A model generated the notes under the pieces. The model searched no databases and was not told the origin of the DNA. It saw only the letters and a program-made list of their open reading frames with translations. A program made the translations under genes and the position numbers. This document shows positions 8,891-17,046 of a stretch of DNA of 64,000 bases, in pieces (position 1 is the stretch's first letter; each line of letters starts with the position of its first letter). Source of the DNA: Bog-756 sp963727955 (GTDB lineage Bacteria > Actinomycetota > Acidimicrobiia > Acidimicrobiales > RAAP-2); NCBI GenBank assembly GCA_963727955.1, contig CAVSII010000001.1, positions 620,001-684,000 of the forward strand, in the 5' to 3' direction.

Positions 8891-11419
8891 GTGCGGCGTG
8901 GAACCCGCTCCTGGCGGGCCATCGTCTTCGCCCCGGTGGGCGATGGTCAGACCCGACGGCGCGGATCTGACGCCTTCCGTCTCGGCGCCGCCGTACTGGC
9001 CGTGCTGGTCTGTTGGTTGGCCACCAAGGCCAACTCCAACAGCGAACACACCATCGCCACAACCCTGTCCTCGCCGCCCGACGGAATCCGGTGGCTCGTC
9101 TCCACCATCTGGTGGGTGGCGTCGGTCGGGACCATCGCCCTGGTGGCTGTCCTGGCGCTGGTATCGCGCCGATGGTCGGCGATCCGTGACATCACCCTGG
9201 CCGGCCTGGGGTCGTGGTTGGTCTGTGTCATCCTCGACGCCATCCTCGGGCCCACCGGCGGCAGACCTCCCGATCCGTCCTTGCACGGTCTGGACCTCAC
9301 CTTCCCCGTGGCCCGGGTGGCAGCCACGGTCGGCGTGGTCGTCGCCGCCCTTCCCTATCTGAGTCGGTGGTTGCAGCGAACGCTCGAAACCCTCACCGCT
9401 GTGTTGGCGGTGGCCGTGGTGGTCAACGGATCGGGATTGCCGGTACCGGTGCTGGCCAGCGTGGCTCTGGGTTGGGGGGTGACGGCCCTGGTTCATCTCA
9501 TCGTCGGATCCCCCCTCGGTTTGCCCTCGCCCGACGAGATGGTCGTTCTGCTCGGCGATCTCGACATCACTGCCCAGTCGGTGGAGCCGATGCCCCGGCA
9601 GGAATGGGGGGTGGGACGGTTCGCCGGTGAGGTCGACGACGGCCCCGTGGACGTCTCCTACTACGGGCGCGATGCCGCCGACGCCCAGTTCCTGGCCAAG
9701 GCCACCCGCTTCCTCTTCTATCGAGACTCCGGTCCGACCCTCACCTTTACCCGACGGCAACAGGTCGAGCACGAGGCCTATCTGACCCTGATGGCGGGAA
9801 GGGCCGGTGTCCGGGTGGCGACGGTGCTGGCTGCCGGGCCGGCGGGGCCGGCCCACGACGCGCTGTTCGTGACCCGTCCGCCTGATGGCGCCCGACTGGC
9901 CGACTTCGCTCCCTATGTCCTGCCGGCCCAGCCACCGGTAGACGCCGACGGCAAGGGCGGCGATAGGAAGGACGGCGACGATCCGACGCCTGTGGTGGAC
10001 CCGGCGCCCGGCGCCGACCAGGCGCCGACCGATGACGGTCCGCCGCCGCCGCTGATCCTGGCGGCCACTGTCGACGACATCTTCGGACAGCTGGGCGCCC
10101 TCCAGGCCGAGGGGATCGCCCACGGTGCGCTGTCGGGCGAGACCATTGTGGTCGACGACCACGGACGGGCCGGCTTCGTCGACTTCCGGGCGGCCACCAC
10201 GGTGGCCACCGATGACCAACTGCACCGGGACACGGCCGCCGTCCTGGCCGCAGTGGCCGCGGTGGCCGGGCCGGAGGACACCGTGGCCGCCGCCTTACGG
10301 GCGCTGCCCACCGAGGCGGTCGTCAAAGCCCTGCCCTTCCTTCAGCGGGCCGCCCTCGACACGGTGGCCTCTCGGTCCTTGCGGGGGAGGAAGGCGGCGC
10401 TGGTCGCCCTGCGCGAACAGGGTGCGGCCGCCGCCGGGGTGGAAGTGCCCAAGCTCATCGAGCCCCGCCGGATCAGCTGGGTCACCCTCCTCCTGGTCAT
10501 CGGCACCCTGATCGGGGGATGGGCCTTGATCGGCGTGCTCATCAACGTGGGCAAGTCGTGGAGCACGATCACCGGAGCGGATTGGGGCTGGGTGGTGGTG
10601 GTGTTCGTCCTGGCCCAGGCCGCCTATCCGGCCATCGCCATCACCACGGTGGGTTCGGTGACCGACCCCCTGCCCTACGGCCGCACACTGGCTCTCGAGC
10701 TGTCGGACACCTTCGTGGCTCTGGCCGGCGGATCGATGGCCGTGCTGGCCACCCGGGTCCGGTTCTTCCAGCAGGAGGGGTACAGCCCCACGGTGGCGGT
10801 GAGCTCCGGCGTGTTGGTGTCCACAGCCAGCTGGATCGTCAAGGGGGCGCTGTTCCTCATCGCCGTTCCCCTCGCCCTCGGCAATCTTCACTTCAGCGAT
10901 TCGGAGGAGAACAACAGCAGCGGGGACTCCCATCTGGTCTTCCTCATCGTCATCGCCGTCATCGTGGTCGGGGTGGTGCTCGGCCTGGTCTTCGCCGTTC
11001 CGCGGTGGCGGCGGCTGGCGGCCGCCAAGTTGCGGCCCAAGGCGTCGGAGGTGTGGGACCACCTCAAGATCCTGGCCACCCATCCGCGCAACCTGGTGGA
11101 GATCTTCGGTGGCAACGTCGCCGCCCAGCTGTTCGTGGCCATGGCCCTCGGCGCCTCCCTCCATGCCTTCGGCCAGCACCTGGGACTGGCCACCCTTCTG
11201 GTCGTTCTCACCCTGGGGTCGATGCTCGGCGGTATCTCGCCCGTTCCGGGGGGGATGGGCGTGGTCGAAGCGGGCATGATCATCGGCCTGACGGCGGCCG
11301 GCATTCCCGAGCAGGACGCGGTGGCTGCCGTATTCGTGCAGCGGCTGTTCACCGCCTACCTGCCGCCCATCTGGGGCTGGTTCGTGCTGGTGTGGATGCG
11401 CAAGAAGGAGTACCTGTGA
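8891..11419 (+). CDS. kinase-like / lysylphosphatidylglycerol-synthase-type flippase fusion membrane protein
   Basis: An 842-residue protein with three parts. Residues 30-170 hold about five transmembrane helices. Residues 180-500 form a soluble domain resembling a protein kinase or APH-type phosphotransferase: HGALSGETIVVDDHGRAGFVDF mimics the catalytic HxDxxxxN...DFG region, but the catalytic Asp is not obvious, so it may be a pseudokinase. Residues 520-842 are the LPG_synthase_TM (UPF0104, flippase-like) domain with about seven helices and the hallmark PVPGGMGVVEA. Members of that family move or modify lipids. The gene follows the SpoIID-like gene by 6 bp. Its 3' end overlaps the convergent HAD gene by 71 bp. 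The substrate is unknown. Confidence 0.8.
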   Translation: MRRGTRSWRAIVFAPVGDGQTRRRGSDAFRLGAAVLAVLVCWLATKANSNSEHTIATTLSSPPDGIRWLVSTIWWVASVGTIALVAVLALVSRRWSAIRDITLAGLGSWLVCVILDAILGPTGGRPPDPSLHGLDLTFPVARVAATVGVVVAALPYLSRWLQRTLETLTAVLAVAVVVNGSGLPVPVLASVALGWGVTALVHLIVGSPLGLPSPDEMVVLLGDLDITAQSVEPMPRQEWGVGRFAGEVDDGPVDVSYYGRDAADAQFLAKATRFLFYRDSGPTLTFTRRQQVEHEAYLTLMAGRAGVRVATVLAAGPAGPAHDALFVTRPPDGARLADFAPYVLPAQPPVDADGKGGDRKDGDDPTPVVDPAPGADQAPTDDGPPPPLILAATVDDIFGQLGALQAEGIAHGALSGETIVVDDHGRAGFVDFRAATTVATDDQLHRDTAAVLAAVAAVAGPEDTVAAALRALPTEAVVKALPFLQRAALDTVASRSLRGRKAALVALREQGAAAAGVEVPKLIEPRRISWVTLLLVIGTLIGGWALIGVLINVGKSWSTITGADWGWVVVVFVLAQAAYPAIAITTVGSVTDPLPYGRTLALELSDTFVALAGGSMAVLATRVRFFQQEGYSPTVAVSSGVLVSTASWIVKGALFLIAVPLALGNLHFSDSEENNSSGDSHLVFLIVIAVIVVGVVLGLVFAVPRWRRLAAAKLRPKASEVWDHLKILATHPRNLVEIFGGNVAAQLFVAMALGASLHAFGQHLGLATLLVVLTLGSMLGGISPVPGGMGVVEAGMIIGLTAAGIPEQDAVAAVFVQRLFTAYLPPIWGWFVLVWMRKKEYL

Positions 11420-12134
11420 CCCGGCGAAGGATCACCGACCGAGCGACCGGCCGCCGGCCGGTCAGTCCGAGCCGGATGTCGGGCCGGTGGTCTGACAGTC
11501 CGGGAAACGAGCGCAGCCGGCCCAGGGCTCCGAGCTTCCCGACGTTGACGCCGATGTCGGCGGTGGTCAACATCCGCAGGTCACCGCGACCGTTGCCGTA
11601 GGCCCACAGGCGGGTGGGTACTTCCTCCCGGCCGTCGATCCACGCACGTAGCCGACGGACCTTCTCCTCCCCTCGACAGTTGAGCCCCTGGTAGTGGCCG
11701 GTCAGAATCCCCTGGTCGTCGACGGCCAGACGGGTCCCGATGATGGCGTCGGCCCCCAGCTCCGCTGCCGCAGGGCGTAGGTAGACCTCGAGAGAGGCGG
11801 ACACGATGACCACGGCATCGCCCCGTTGGCGGTGCCAGTCCAATCGTTCCCGCATGTCGACCCGGCCGTGTCGGGCCAGGTGCTGGTGGGCGAATGTGGT
11901 GGCCACTTCCTCGATGCGATCGACGGATAGGCCGGCCACGACCTTTTGGAGGAGCAGTTCCTTGCTTCGGTCGGCCGCCGGCCCGCTGACCAGCGCCGCG
12001 TACCCGAAGCGGGGCGCCAGGCCGGCTGATGCGGCCAGCACCGCCCGGCGTCCGGCCACGGCGCAGAGGAAGCCGAACACGCTGCCCCCTTCGGCCAGCG
12101 TGCCGTCGAAGTCGAAGGCGGCCACATCGGACAT
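11349..12134 (-). CDS. HAD superfamily (subfamily IB) phosphatase
   Basis: A 261-residue HAD hydrolase. Motif I is DFDGTL at residues 8-13 (nucleophile Asp8, acid Asp10), motif II is VIVSAS, a conserved Lys lies in CRGEEKVRRL, and motif III is YGNGRGDLRML. This set is typical of SerB-like HAD-IB enzymes, which hydrolyse phosphate monoesters such as phosphoserine or phospholipid head groups. ATG 12134 starts exactly at the family's first strand. The last 23 or so codons are antisense to the end of the flippase-like gene and look like a non-conserved tail. It lies 20 bp downstream of the enoyl-CoA hydratase gene and is probably co-transcribed with it. The substrate cannot be told. Confidence 0.82.
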   Translation of the reverse strand: MSDVAAFDFDGTLAEGGSVFGFLCAVAGRRAVLAASAGLAPRFGYAALVSGPAADRSKELLLQKVVAGLSVDRIEEVATTFAHQHLARHGRVDMRERLDWHRQRGDAVVIVSASLEVYLRPAAAELGADAIIGTRLAVDDQGILTGHYQGLNCRGEEKVRRLRAWIDGREEVPTRLWAYGNGRGDLRMLTTADIGVNVGKLGALGRLRSFPGLSDHRPDIRLGLTGRRPVARSVILRRVTGTPSCASTPARTSPRWAAGRR

Positions 12135-12154
12135 CGGTGGTCGACCGGCGGCCG

Positions 12155-12937
12155 TCACGGGCCCGGGGAGTCGAGGGGAGAACCACGGCGCCCAGCCCCG
12201 GTGGCAAAGAGGGCTGCGCCCCAGGCGGCGTCGGGCGAGGCCAAGCTGTCCAGACCAAAGCGCATCTCGGCCCGCAGGGCCTCCTGGAGCGGGAGCCCGG
12301 TCTGGGTCAGCGCCGACAGACGGTCGTTGCGCATGCAGGTCTGGGGCAATGCGGCCAGCTCCGTGCCCCAGGCCACCGCCCGGGCCAGGGCGGTACCCGT
12401 CGGCACTACCCGGCTCACCAGACCCATGGCCAGAGCCTCGTCGGCCTCGACGGCCCGTCCGGTCAGGATGATGTCGAGGGCCCGTCCTTGGCCGACGAGC
12501 CGGGGGAGCCGCACCGTGCCGCCGTCGATGAGGGGCACCCCGAAGCGTCGGCAGAAGACACCGAGGACGGCGTCCTCGGCGGCGACCCGTAGGTCGCACC
12601 AGACGGCCAGCTCGAGGCCACCGGCTACCGCGTACCCCTCGATGGCGGCGATGACCGGCTTGGACAGTTGCAGACGGGTCGGGCCCATGGGGCCCGGCCC
12701 GTCCTCCGACACCCGGTAACGGTCGCCTCCGGCCAGTGCCTTGAGGTCGGCGCCGGCACAGAACGTCCCACCCCGTCCCGTCAAAACGGCGACGGCCGCA
12801 CCGTCGTCGGCGTCGAAAGCGGTGAAGGCGTCCAGCAGGGCCCGGGCCGTATCGGGGTCGACTGCGTTCCGCTGCTGTGGGCGGTCGATGGCCACCACGG
12901 TGACCGGCCCGTCGTGGGTGATGTGCAGGGTCGTCAT
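12155..12937 (-). CDS. enoyl-CoA hydratase/isomerase (crotonase) family protein
   Basis: A 260-residue crotonase-fold protein. It shows the N-terminal IDRPQQRNAV, the oxyanion-hole segment TFCAGADLKALAGG and the second oxyanion loop GYAVAGGLELAVWCDLRVA. Family members act on acyl-CoA thioesters (hydration, isomerisation, dehalogenation). In the stretch where many true hydratases carry a catalytic Glu, this protein has VPLIDGGTVRLPRL, so the exact reaction is uncertain. ATG 12937 is chosen because the family's first strand begins there; a start at 12994 would add 19 unrelated residues. The peroxiredoxin gene is divergent, 198 bp away. Confidence 0.85.
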   Translation of the reverse strand: MTTLHITHDGPVTVVAIDRPQQRNAVDPDTARALLDAFTAFDADDGAAVAVLTGRGGTFCAGADLKALAGGDRYRVSEDGPGPMGPTRLQLSKPVIAAIEGYAVAGGLELAVWCDLRVAAEDAVLGVFCRRFGVPLIDGGTVRLPRLVGQGRALDIILTGRAVEADEALAMGLVSRVVPTGTALARAVAWGTELAALPQTCMRNDRLSALTQTGLPLQEALRAEMRFGLDSLASPDAAWGAALFATGAGRRGSPLDSPGP

Positions 12938-13135
12938 GACCACAGCATGGTGGAGTGGAGAGGCAAGGGCCAGGTCCGCATGGCCGGACCCCACTGCGGA
13001 CGGCGTTGGGCCCCGAAACTCGACTAACTCGGTCGACTATTGCCGGGCGAGCGGCTAACCTGGCCTCCGACGCGATCGCGGTTGACACCCCGGTCGACAA
13101 CCCCATGGACCATCGGACATCAAAAGGAGCCATTC

Positions 13136-13771
13136 ATGGCCATTCGACTGGGTGACGAAGCCCCGGACTTCACCGCCGAAACCACACAGGGAACCATCAA
13201 CTTCCATGAGTACCTGGGAGACAGCTGGGGGGTGCTCTTCTCCCACCCCAAGGACTTCACACCGGTGTGCACCACCGAGCTCGGCGCCTTCTCCAAGGCC
13301 AAGGCCGAGTTCGACAAGCGGGACACCAAGCTGATCGGCCTGTCCGTGGACGATGTCTCCTCCCATGGCAAGTGGGCCGGGGACATCGAGGAGACCCAGG
13401 GCCAGGCGCTCAACTTCCCCCTCATCGGCGATGAGGACCGCAAGGTGGCCGACCTCTACGACATGATCCACCCCAACGCCAATGACACCCTGACCGTGCG
13501 ATCGGTCTTCATCATCGGCCCGGACAAGAAGGTCAAGCTCACCCTCACCTACCCCGCCTCCACCGGCCGCAACGTGAGCGAGATCCTCCGGGTGCTCGAC
13601 TCCCTGCAGCTGACCGCCGATTACAAGGTGGCCACCCCGGTCAACTGGGAGGAAGGCGAAGACGTGATCATCGTGCCGGCCGTCTCCGACGAGGAGGCCA
13701 AGGAGCGATTCCCCAAGGGCTTCAAGGCCATCAAGCCCTACCTGCGGGTCACACCTCAGCCCAACCGGTAG
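13136..13771 (+). CDS. 1-Cys peroxiredoxin (AhpC/TSA, Prx6 type)
   Basis: A 211-residue thiol peroxidase that reduces hydrogen peroxide and organic hydroperoxides in the cytoplasm. The peroxidatic Cys45 lies in DFTPVCTTEL, with the usual upstream Pro and Thr. No other Cys occurs in the protein, so there is no resolving Cys and it is of the 1-Cys Prx6 type, consistent with the long C-terminal domain (GKWAGDIEETQG, then NWEEGEDVIIVP). ATG 13136 has an AAAGGAG Shine-Dalgarno sequence 8-14 nt upstream. A large hairpin follows the stop codon. A TAACCT at 13056-13061 could be its -10 element, leaving a leader of about 70 nt. Confidence 0.93.
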   Translation: MAIRLGDEAPDFTAETTQGTINFHEYLGDSWGVLFSHPKDFTPVCTTELGAFSKAKAEFDKRDTKLIGLSVDDVSSHGKWAGDIEETQGQALNFPLIGDEDRKVADLYDMIHPNANDTLTVRSVFIIGPDKKVKLTLTYPASTGRNVSEILRVLDSLQLTADYKVATPVNWEEGEDVIIVPAVSDEEAKERFPKGFKAIKPYLRVTPQPNR

Positions 13772-13808
13772 CCGGCTGGGCGGGCCGGCGTGCCCACCCC
13801 TTTCTCGC

Positions 13809-13850
13809 CGATCGGTCGGATCTGTCCCCGGGGGACGGTCCGACCGATCG
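13809..13850 (+). terminator. long perfect hairpin after the peroxiredoxin gene
   Basis: Perfect 12-bp arms (CGATCGGTCGGA and its complement) enclose a further self-complementary GTCC...GGAC segment. It lies 38 bp after the peroxiredoxin stop and before the rpsO promoter region. There is no T tract on the + strand, so it may end transcription in a Rho-independent but U-less manner or protect the mRNA end. Confidence 0.55.
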
Positions 13851-13971
13851 ACGCGCCCGGGTCGTTCCAGTCCTGACCTGGACCCCTCGCCACCGGTGAT
13901 CCTGCTACCATGGTCGGGCCGTCGTGTTCCGTCCGTCGGCCGATACGAGAATCTCAAGGGCGACTCCTTCC

Positions 13972-14229
13972 ATGTCAGATAAGCAGTCCACCATTGCCGA
14001 ATACCGTCTCCACGAGACGGACACCGGTTCGCCCGAGGTGCAGATCGCCCTACTCAGCGAGCGCATCACCCACCTCACCGAGCACCTCAAAGTGCACAAG
14101 GGCGATCATCACACCCGGCGTGGCCTGCTCAAGCTGATCGGTCGGCGCCGACGACTCCTCGACTACGTCCGCAGCAACGACGTCGAGCGTTACCGCGAGA
14201 TCATCAGTCGGCTGGGACTCCGCCGTTAG
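13972..14229 (+). CDS. rpsO: 30S ribosomal protein S15
   Basis: An 85-residue protein with the S15 signature: YRLHETDTGSPEVQIALLSERI, then LTEHLKVHKGDHHTRRGLL and RRRRLLDYV. It binds 16S rRNA helices near h20-h22 early in small-subunit assembly. ATG 13972 gives the family's usual N-terminus; upstream in-frame codons are unlike the family. It is followed by pnp, the usual rpsO-pnp pairing. A hairpin between the two may set their relative expression. Confidence 0.96.
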   Translation: MSDKQSTIAEYRLHETDTGSPEVQIALLSERITHLTEHLKVHKGDHHTRRGLLKLIGRRRRLLDYVRSNDVERYREIISRLGLRR

Positions 14230-14245
14230 ACGGTCGCATATCTTT

Positions 14246-14267
14246 CCGCCCGGCTTCGGCCGGGCGG
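14246..14267 (+). terminator. rpsO-pnp intergenic hairpin with UUCG tetraloop
   Basis: A perfect 9-bp GC-rich stem (CCGCCCGGC with its complement) closed by a C(UUCG)G tetraloop lies 16 nt after the rpsO stop codon. Few T residues follow, so it could be a partial terminator or an RNA-processing or stability element between rpsO and pnp. Confidence 0.65.
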
Positions 14268-14508
14268 TGGCCTATCCGGCCCCCGAGAAATGGTGGGGAC
14301 CGGGCAGGCACACGGGTCGGCTGGTGCCGGCACGCAGCAGGGCCGGTCGCCACTCCGGTGGGTCCGGGTTGAGAGAAGACAAATTGGGCCTCCGGCGAGG
14401 TCAGTCACCAGTTGCCGATCACTCACGTCGTGGATGTCACGCTGTGGATGAGGAGTGGTCGACAACTGGGAACTGGCTCAGGGGGTCCCCGAGCAACCAA
14501 GGAGCGTC

Positions 14509-16983
14509 ATGTCAGACGCCATTACCGTGTCGGCGCCCATCAGTGGCACCGACCGCACCCTCACATTCGAAACAGGCAAGTTGGCCCAATTGGCCGACGG
14601 AGCGGTCGTCGGGCGGATCGGGGACACCGTCCTTCTGGCCACGGCCACCGCTGCCCGTTCGGTCAAGCCGGGAGCCGACTTCTTCCCGTTGACCGTCGAT
14701 ATCGAAGAGCGCGCCTATGCGGCGGGCAAGATCCCCGGATCGTTCTTCCGGCGGGAGGGGAAGTCCTCCGACCAGGCCATCCTCACCGACCGGTTGATCG
14801 ACCGTCCCCTGCGGCCCTCCTTCCCCAAGGGTTTCCGCAACGAGGTCCACGTGGTCGGCACCATCTTCGGGGCCGACCAGGTCAACCCGCACGACGTGCT
14901 GGCCATCAACGCCGCCTCGGCCGCCCTCATGATCTCCGGGATCCCCTTCGAGGGACCGATCGGGGCGGTTCGGGTGGCCTACTCGACAGACGGGCAGTGG
15001 ATCCCGCACCCCACCTTCGAGGAGGGGGACGAATCGACCTTCGAGCTGGTGGTGGCCGGCCGGGCCCTCACCGACAACCAGGACGCCGACATCGCCATCA
15101 TGATGGTGGAGGCCGGCGGGTCGGAGCGCTCGTTCCAGTACTACGACGAGGGTGCCCCCCAGGTCACCGAGGAGGTCCTGGCCGACGGGCTGGAGGCCGC
15201 CAAGACCTGGATCCGCGAGTCGATCGTGCTCCAGCGCCAGATGGTGGAGGCCTACGTGGCCGCCCGCGGTGCCATCCAGCCCATCGAGTACTCGACGTTC
15301 AACGACTACGAGGACGACGTATGGGAGCGGGTCGAGGCGGTGGGCACCGGACTGGTGGCCGCGGCCAACACCATCGTGGCCAAGGCCGAGCGCAACGCCG
15401 CCCTCGACGAGGCCGGCACCGCCATCCGGGCCGAGTTGGCCGACGAGTTCCCCGAACGCGATGCCGAGGTCAAGGCGGCCGTGCGCAGCCTGACCAAGAA
15501 GCTGGTGCGCAAGCGGATCGTCGAGGAGGGCATCCGCATCGACGGCCGCACCACCACCGAAATCCGGCCGCTGTCGGCCGAGGTGGACCTGTTCCCCACA
15601 GCCCACGGTTCGGCCCTGTTCCAGCGGGGTGAGACCCAGGTGCTCAACGTGGCCACCCTGGGCATGCCCCGGATGAACCAGTTGCTCGACACCATCACCC
15701 CCGACGACCACAAGCGGTACATGCACCACTACAACTTCCCGCCCTTCTCCACCGGCGAGACCGGCTTCATGCGCGGTCCCAAGCGCCGGGAGATCGGGCA
15801 CGGACTGCTGGCCGAGCGGGCCCTGCTGCCGGTCGTCCCCTATGAGGAGGACTTCCCCTACACCCTCCGTCTGGTGTCGGACGTGCTGGCCTCCAACGGC
15901 TCGACATCGATGGCGTCGGTGTGCGGGTCGACCCTGTCGCTGATGGCGGCCGGCGTCCCCATCAAGGCACCTGTTGCCGGCATCGCCATGGGTCTGGTCT
16001 ACGACGAGGGCGCCTATGTGACCCTCACCGACATCCTGGGGGCCGAGGACGCTTTCGGCGACATGGACTTCAAGGTGGCCGGGACCAAGGATGTGGTTAC
16101 CGCCCTGCAACTCGACACAAAAATCGACGGGCTACCCCTCGACGTGCTGACCAAGGCCCTGCTTCAGGCCAAGGAGGCCCGCCTGACCATCCTCGACGTG
16201 ATGGCCGGGGCTATCGACGAACCCCGCGGCGAGGTGGCCGCCTCGGCACCGAAGATCGTCTCCTTCGAGATCCCCATGGACAAGATCGGCGAGGTCATCG
16301 GGCCCAAGGGCAAGGTCATCAACACCCTCCAGCAGGAGACCGGTGCCGACATCGCCGTCGACGACGACGGCATGGTGGGGACGGTGACCATCGGAGCCAA
16401 GGACGGCACGGCGGTGGCCGAGGCCAGGCGTCGCATCGAGACCATCCTCGACCCGCCGCTGGCCGAAGTGGGGGCCACGTACCAGGGCAAAGTGGTCAAC
16501 ATCACCAAGTTCGGTGCCTTCGTCAACATCCTTCCCGGTCGCGACGGCTTGCTGCACATCTCGAAGATCGGCCAGGGCAAGCGGGTCGAGCGTGTCGAGG
16601 ACGTGCTCGAGCTGGGCCAGCCCGTCGAGGTCCGGGTGGACGACATCGATCCGCAGGGGAAGGTGTCCCTGTCCATGGCCGGCGAGGCCCCGGCACCGAC
16701 GTCGGGGTCGAGCGAGCGCAATGGCCGCGGCGACAGCGGTCGCGGCGACGGTGGACGCGGTCGTCCCGACCGGGGCGACCATGCCGATCCCGACGGTCGC
16801 CCCGACGGTGGGCGCCGGCCGGCCCGGGCGGGCAGCCCGCCCAGCGGAGCCGCCTCCTTCGAGGATGCCTTCGAAGTCGAGCTGGTCGAGGAGTTCGGTG
16901 ATCTCGGTCCAGCCTCTGTCGAGTCGTCGGAACGCCCCAGTGGGGGGAGCGGAGGCGGCCGAGGGGGTCGCCGCCGTCGTTGA
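14509..16983 (+). CDS. pnp: polyribonucleotide nucleotidyltransferase (PNPase)
   Basis: An 824-residue 3'-5' phosphorolytic exoribonuclease. Two RNase PH domains (about residues 10-230 and 320-550) flank an all-helical linker, followed by a KH domain near residue 590 (KIGEVIGPKGKVINTL) and an S1 domain near 655 (GKVVNITKFGAFVNILPGRDG). FSTGETGFMRGPKRREIGHG belongs to the catalytic second PH domain. A C-terminal tail of about 90 residues is rich in Arg-Gly-Asp and is presumably disordered; such tails bind RNA or partner proteins. ATG 14509 has AAGGAG just upstream. A GTG at 14455 is unlikely. The M16 peptidase follows, as in other actinobacteria. Confidence 0.96.
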   Translation: MSDAITVSAPISGTDRTLTFETGKLAQLADGAVVGRIGDTVLLATATAARSVKPGADFFPLTVDIEERAYAAGKIPGSFFRREGKSSDQAILTDRLIDRPLRPSFPKGFRNEVHVVGTIFGADQVNPHDVLAINAASAALMISGIPFEGPIGAVRVAYSTDGQWIPHPTFEEGDESTFELVVAGRALTDNQDADIAIMMVEAGGSERSFQYYDEGAPQVTEEVLADGLEAAKTWIRESIVLQRQMVEAYVAARGAIQPIEYSTFNDYEDDVWERVEAVGTGLVAAANTIVAKAERNAALDEAGTAIRAELADEFPERDAEVKAAVRSLTKKLVRKRIVEEGIRIDGRTTTEIRPLSAEVDLFPTAHGSALFQRGETQVLNVATLGMPRMNQLLDTITPDDHKRYMHHYNFPPFSTGETGFMRGPKRREIGHGLLAERALLPVVPYEEDFPYTLRLVSDVLASNGSTSMASVCGSTLSLMAAGVPIKAPVAGIAMGLVYDEGAYVTLTDILGAEDAFGDMDFKVAGTKDVVTALQLDTKIDGLPLDVLTKALLQAKEARLTILDVMAGAIDEPRGEVAASAPKIVSFEIPMDKIGEVIGPKGKVINTLQQETGADIAVDDDGMVGTVTIGAKDGTAVAEARRRIETILDPPLAEVGATYQGKVVNITKFGAFVNILPGRDGLLHISKIGQGKRVERVEDVLELGQPVEVRVDDIDPQGKVSLSMAGEAPAPTSGSSERNGRGDSGRGDGGRGRPDRGDHADPDGRPDGGRRPARAGSPPSGAASFEDAFEVELVEEFGDLGPASVESSERPSGGSGGGRGGRRRR

Positions 16984-17046
16984 GCTCCGGGATCGACCGG
17001 ACGCCCGTCCGGTGGGCGCCCACGTGATCCGAACCGACCCGTCGCC

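Noticed and set aside
7229..10225. A 998-codon open frame on the minus strand opposite the repeat and kinase/flippase genes
   Set aside because: It mirrors the high-GC + strand genes; its product is a low-complexity Gly/Val/His string with no domain, and the sense genes are clearly real.
13082..13087. A perfect TTGACA upstream of the peroxiredoxin gene
   Set aside because: No TANNNT-type -10 is found 16-18 bp downstream; it may be chance, though a promoter elsewhere in the gap is likely.
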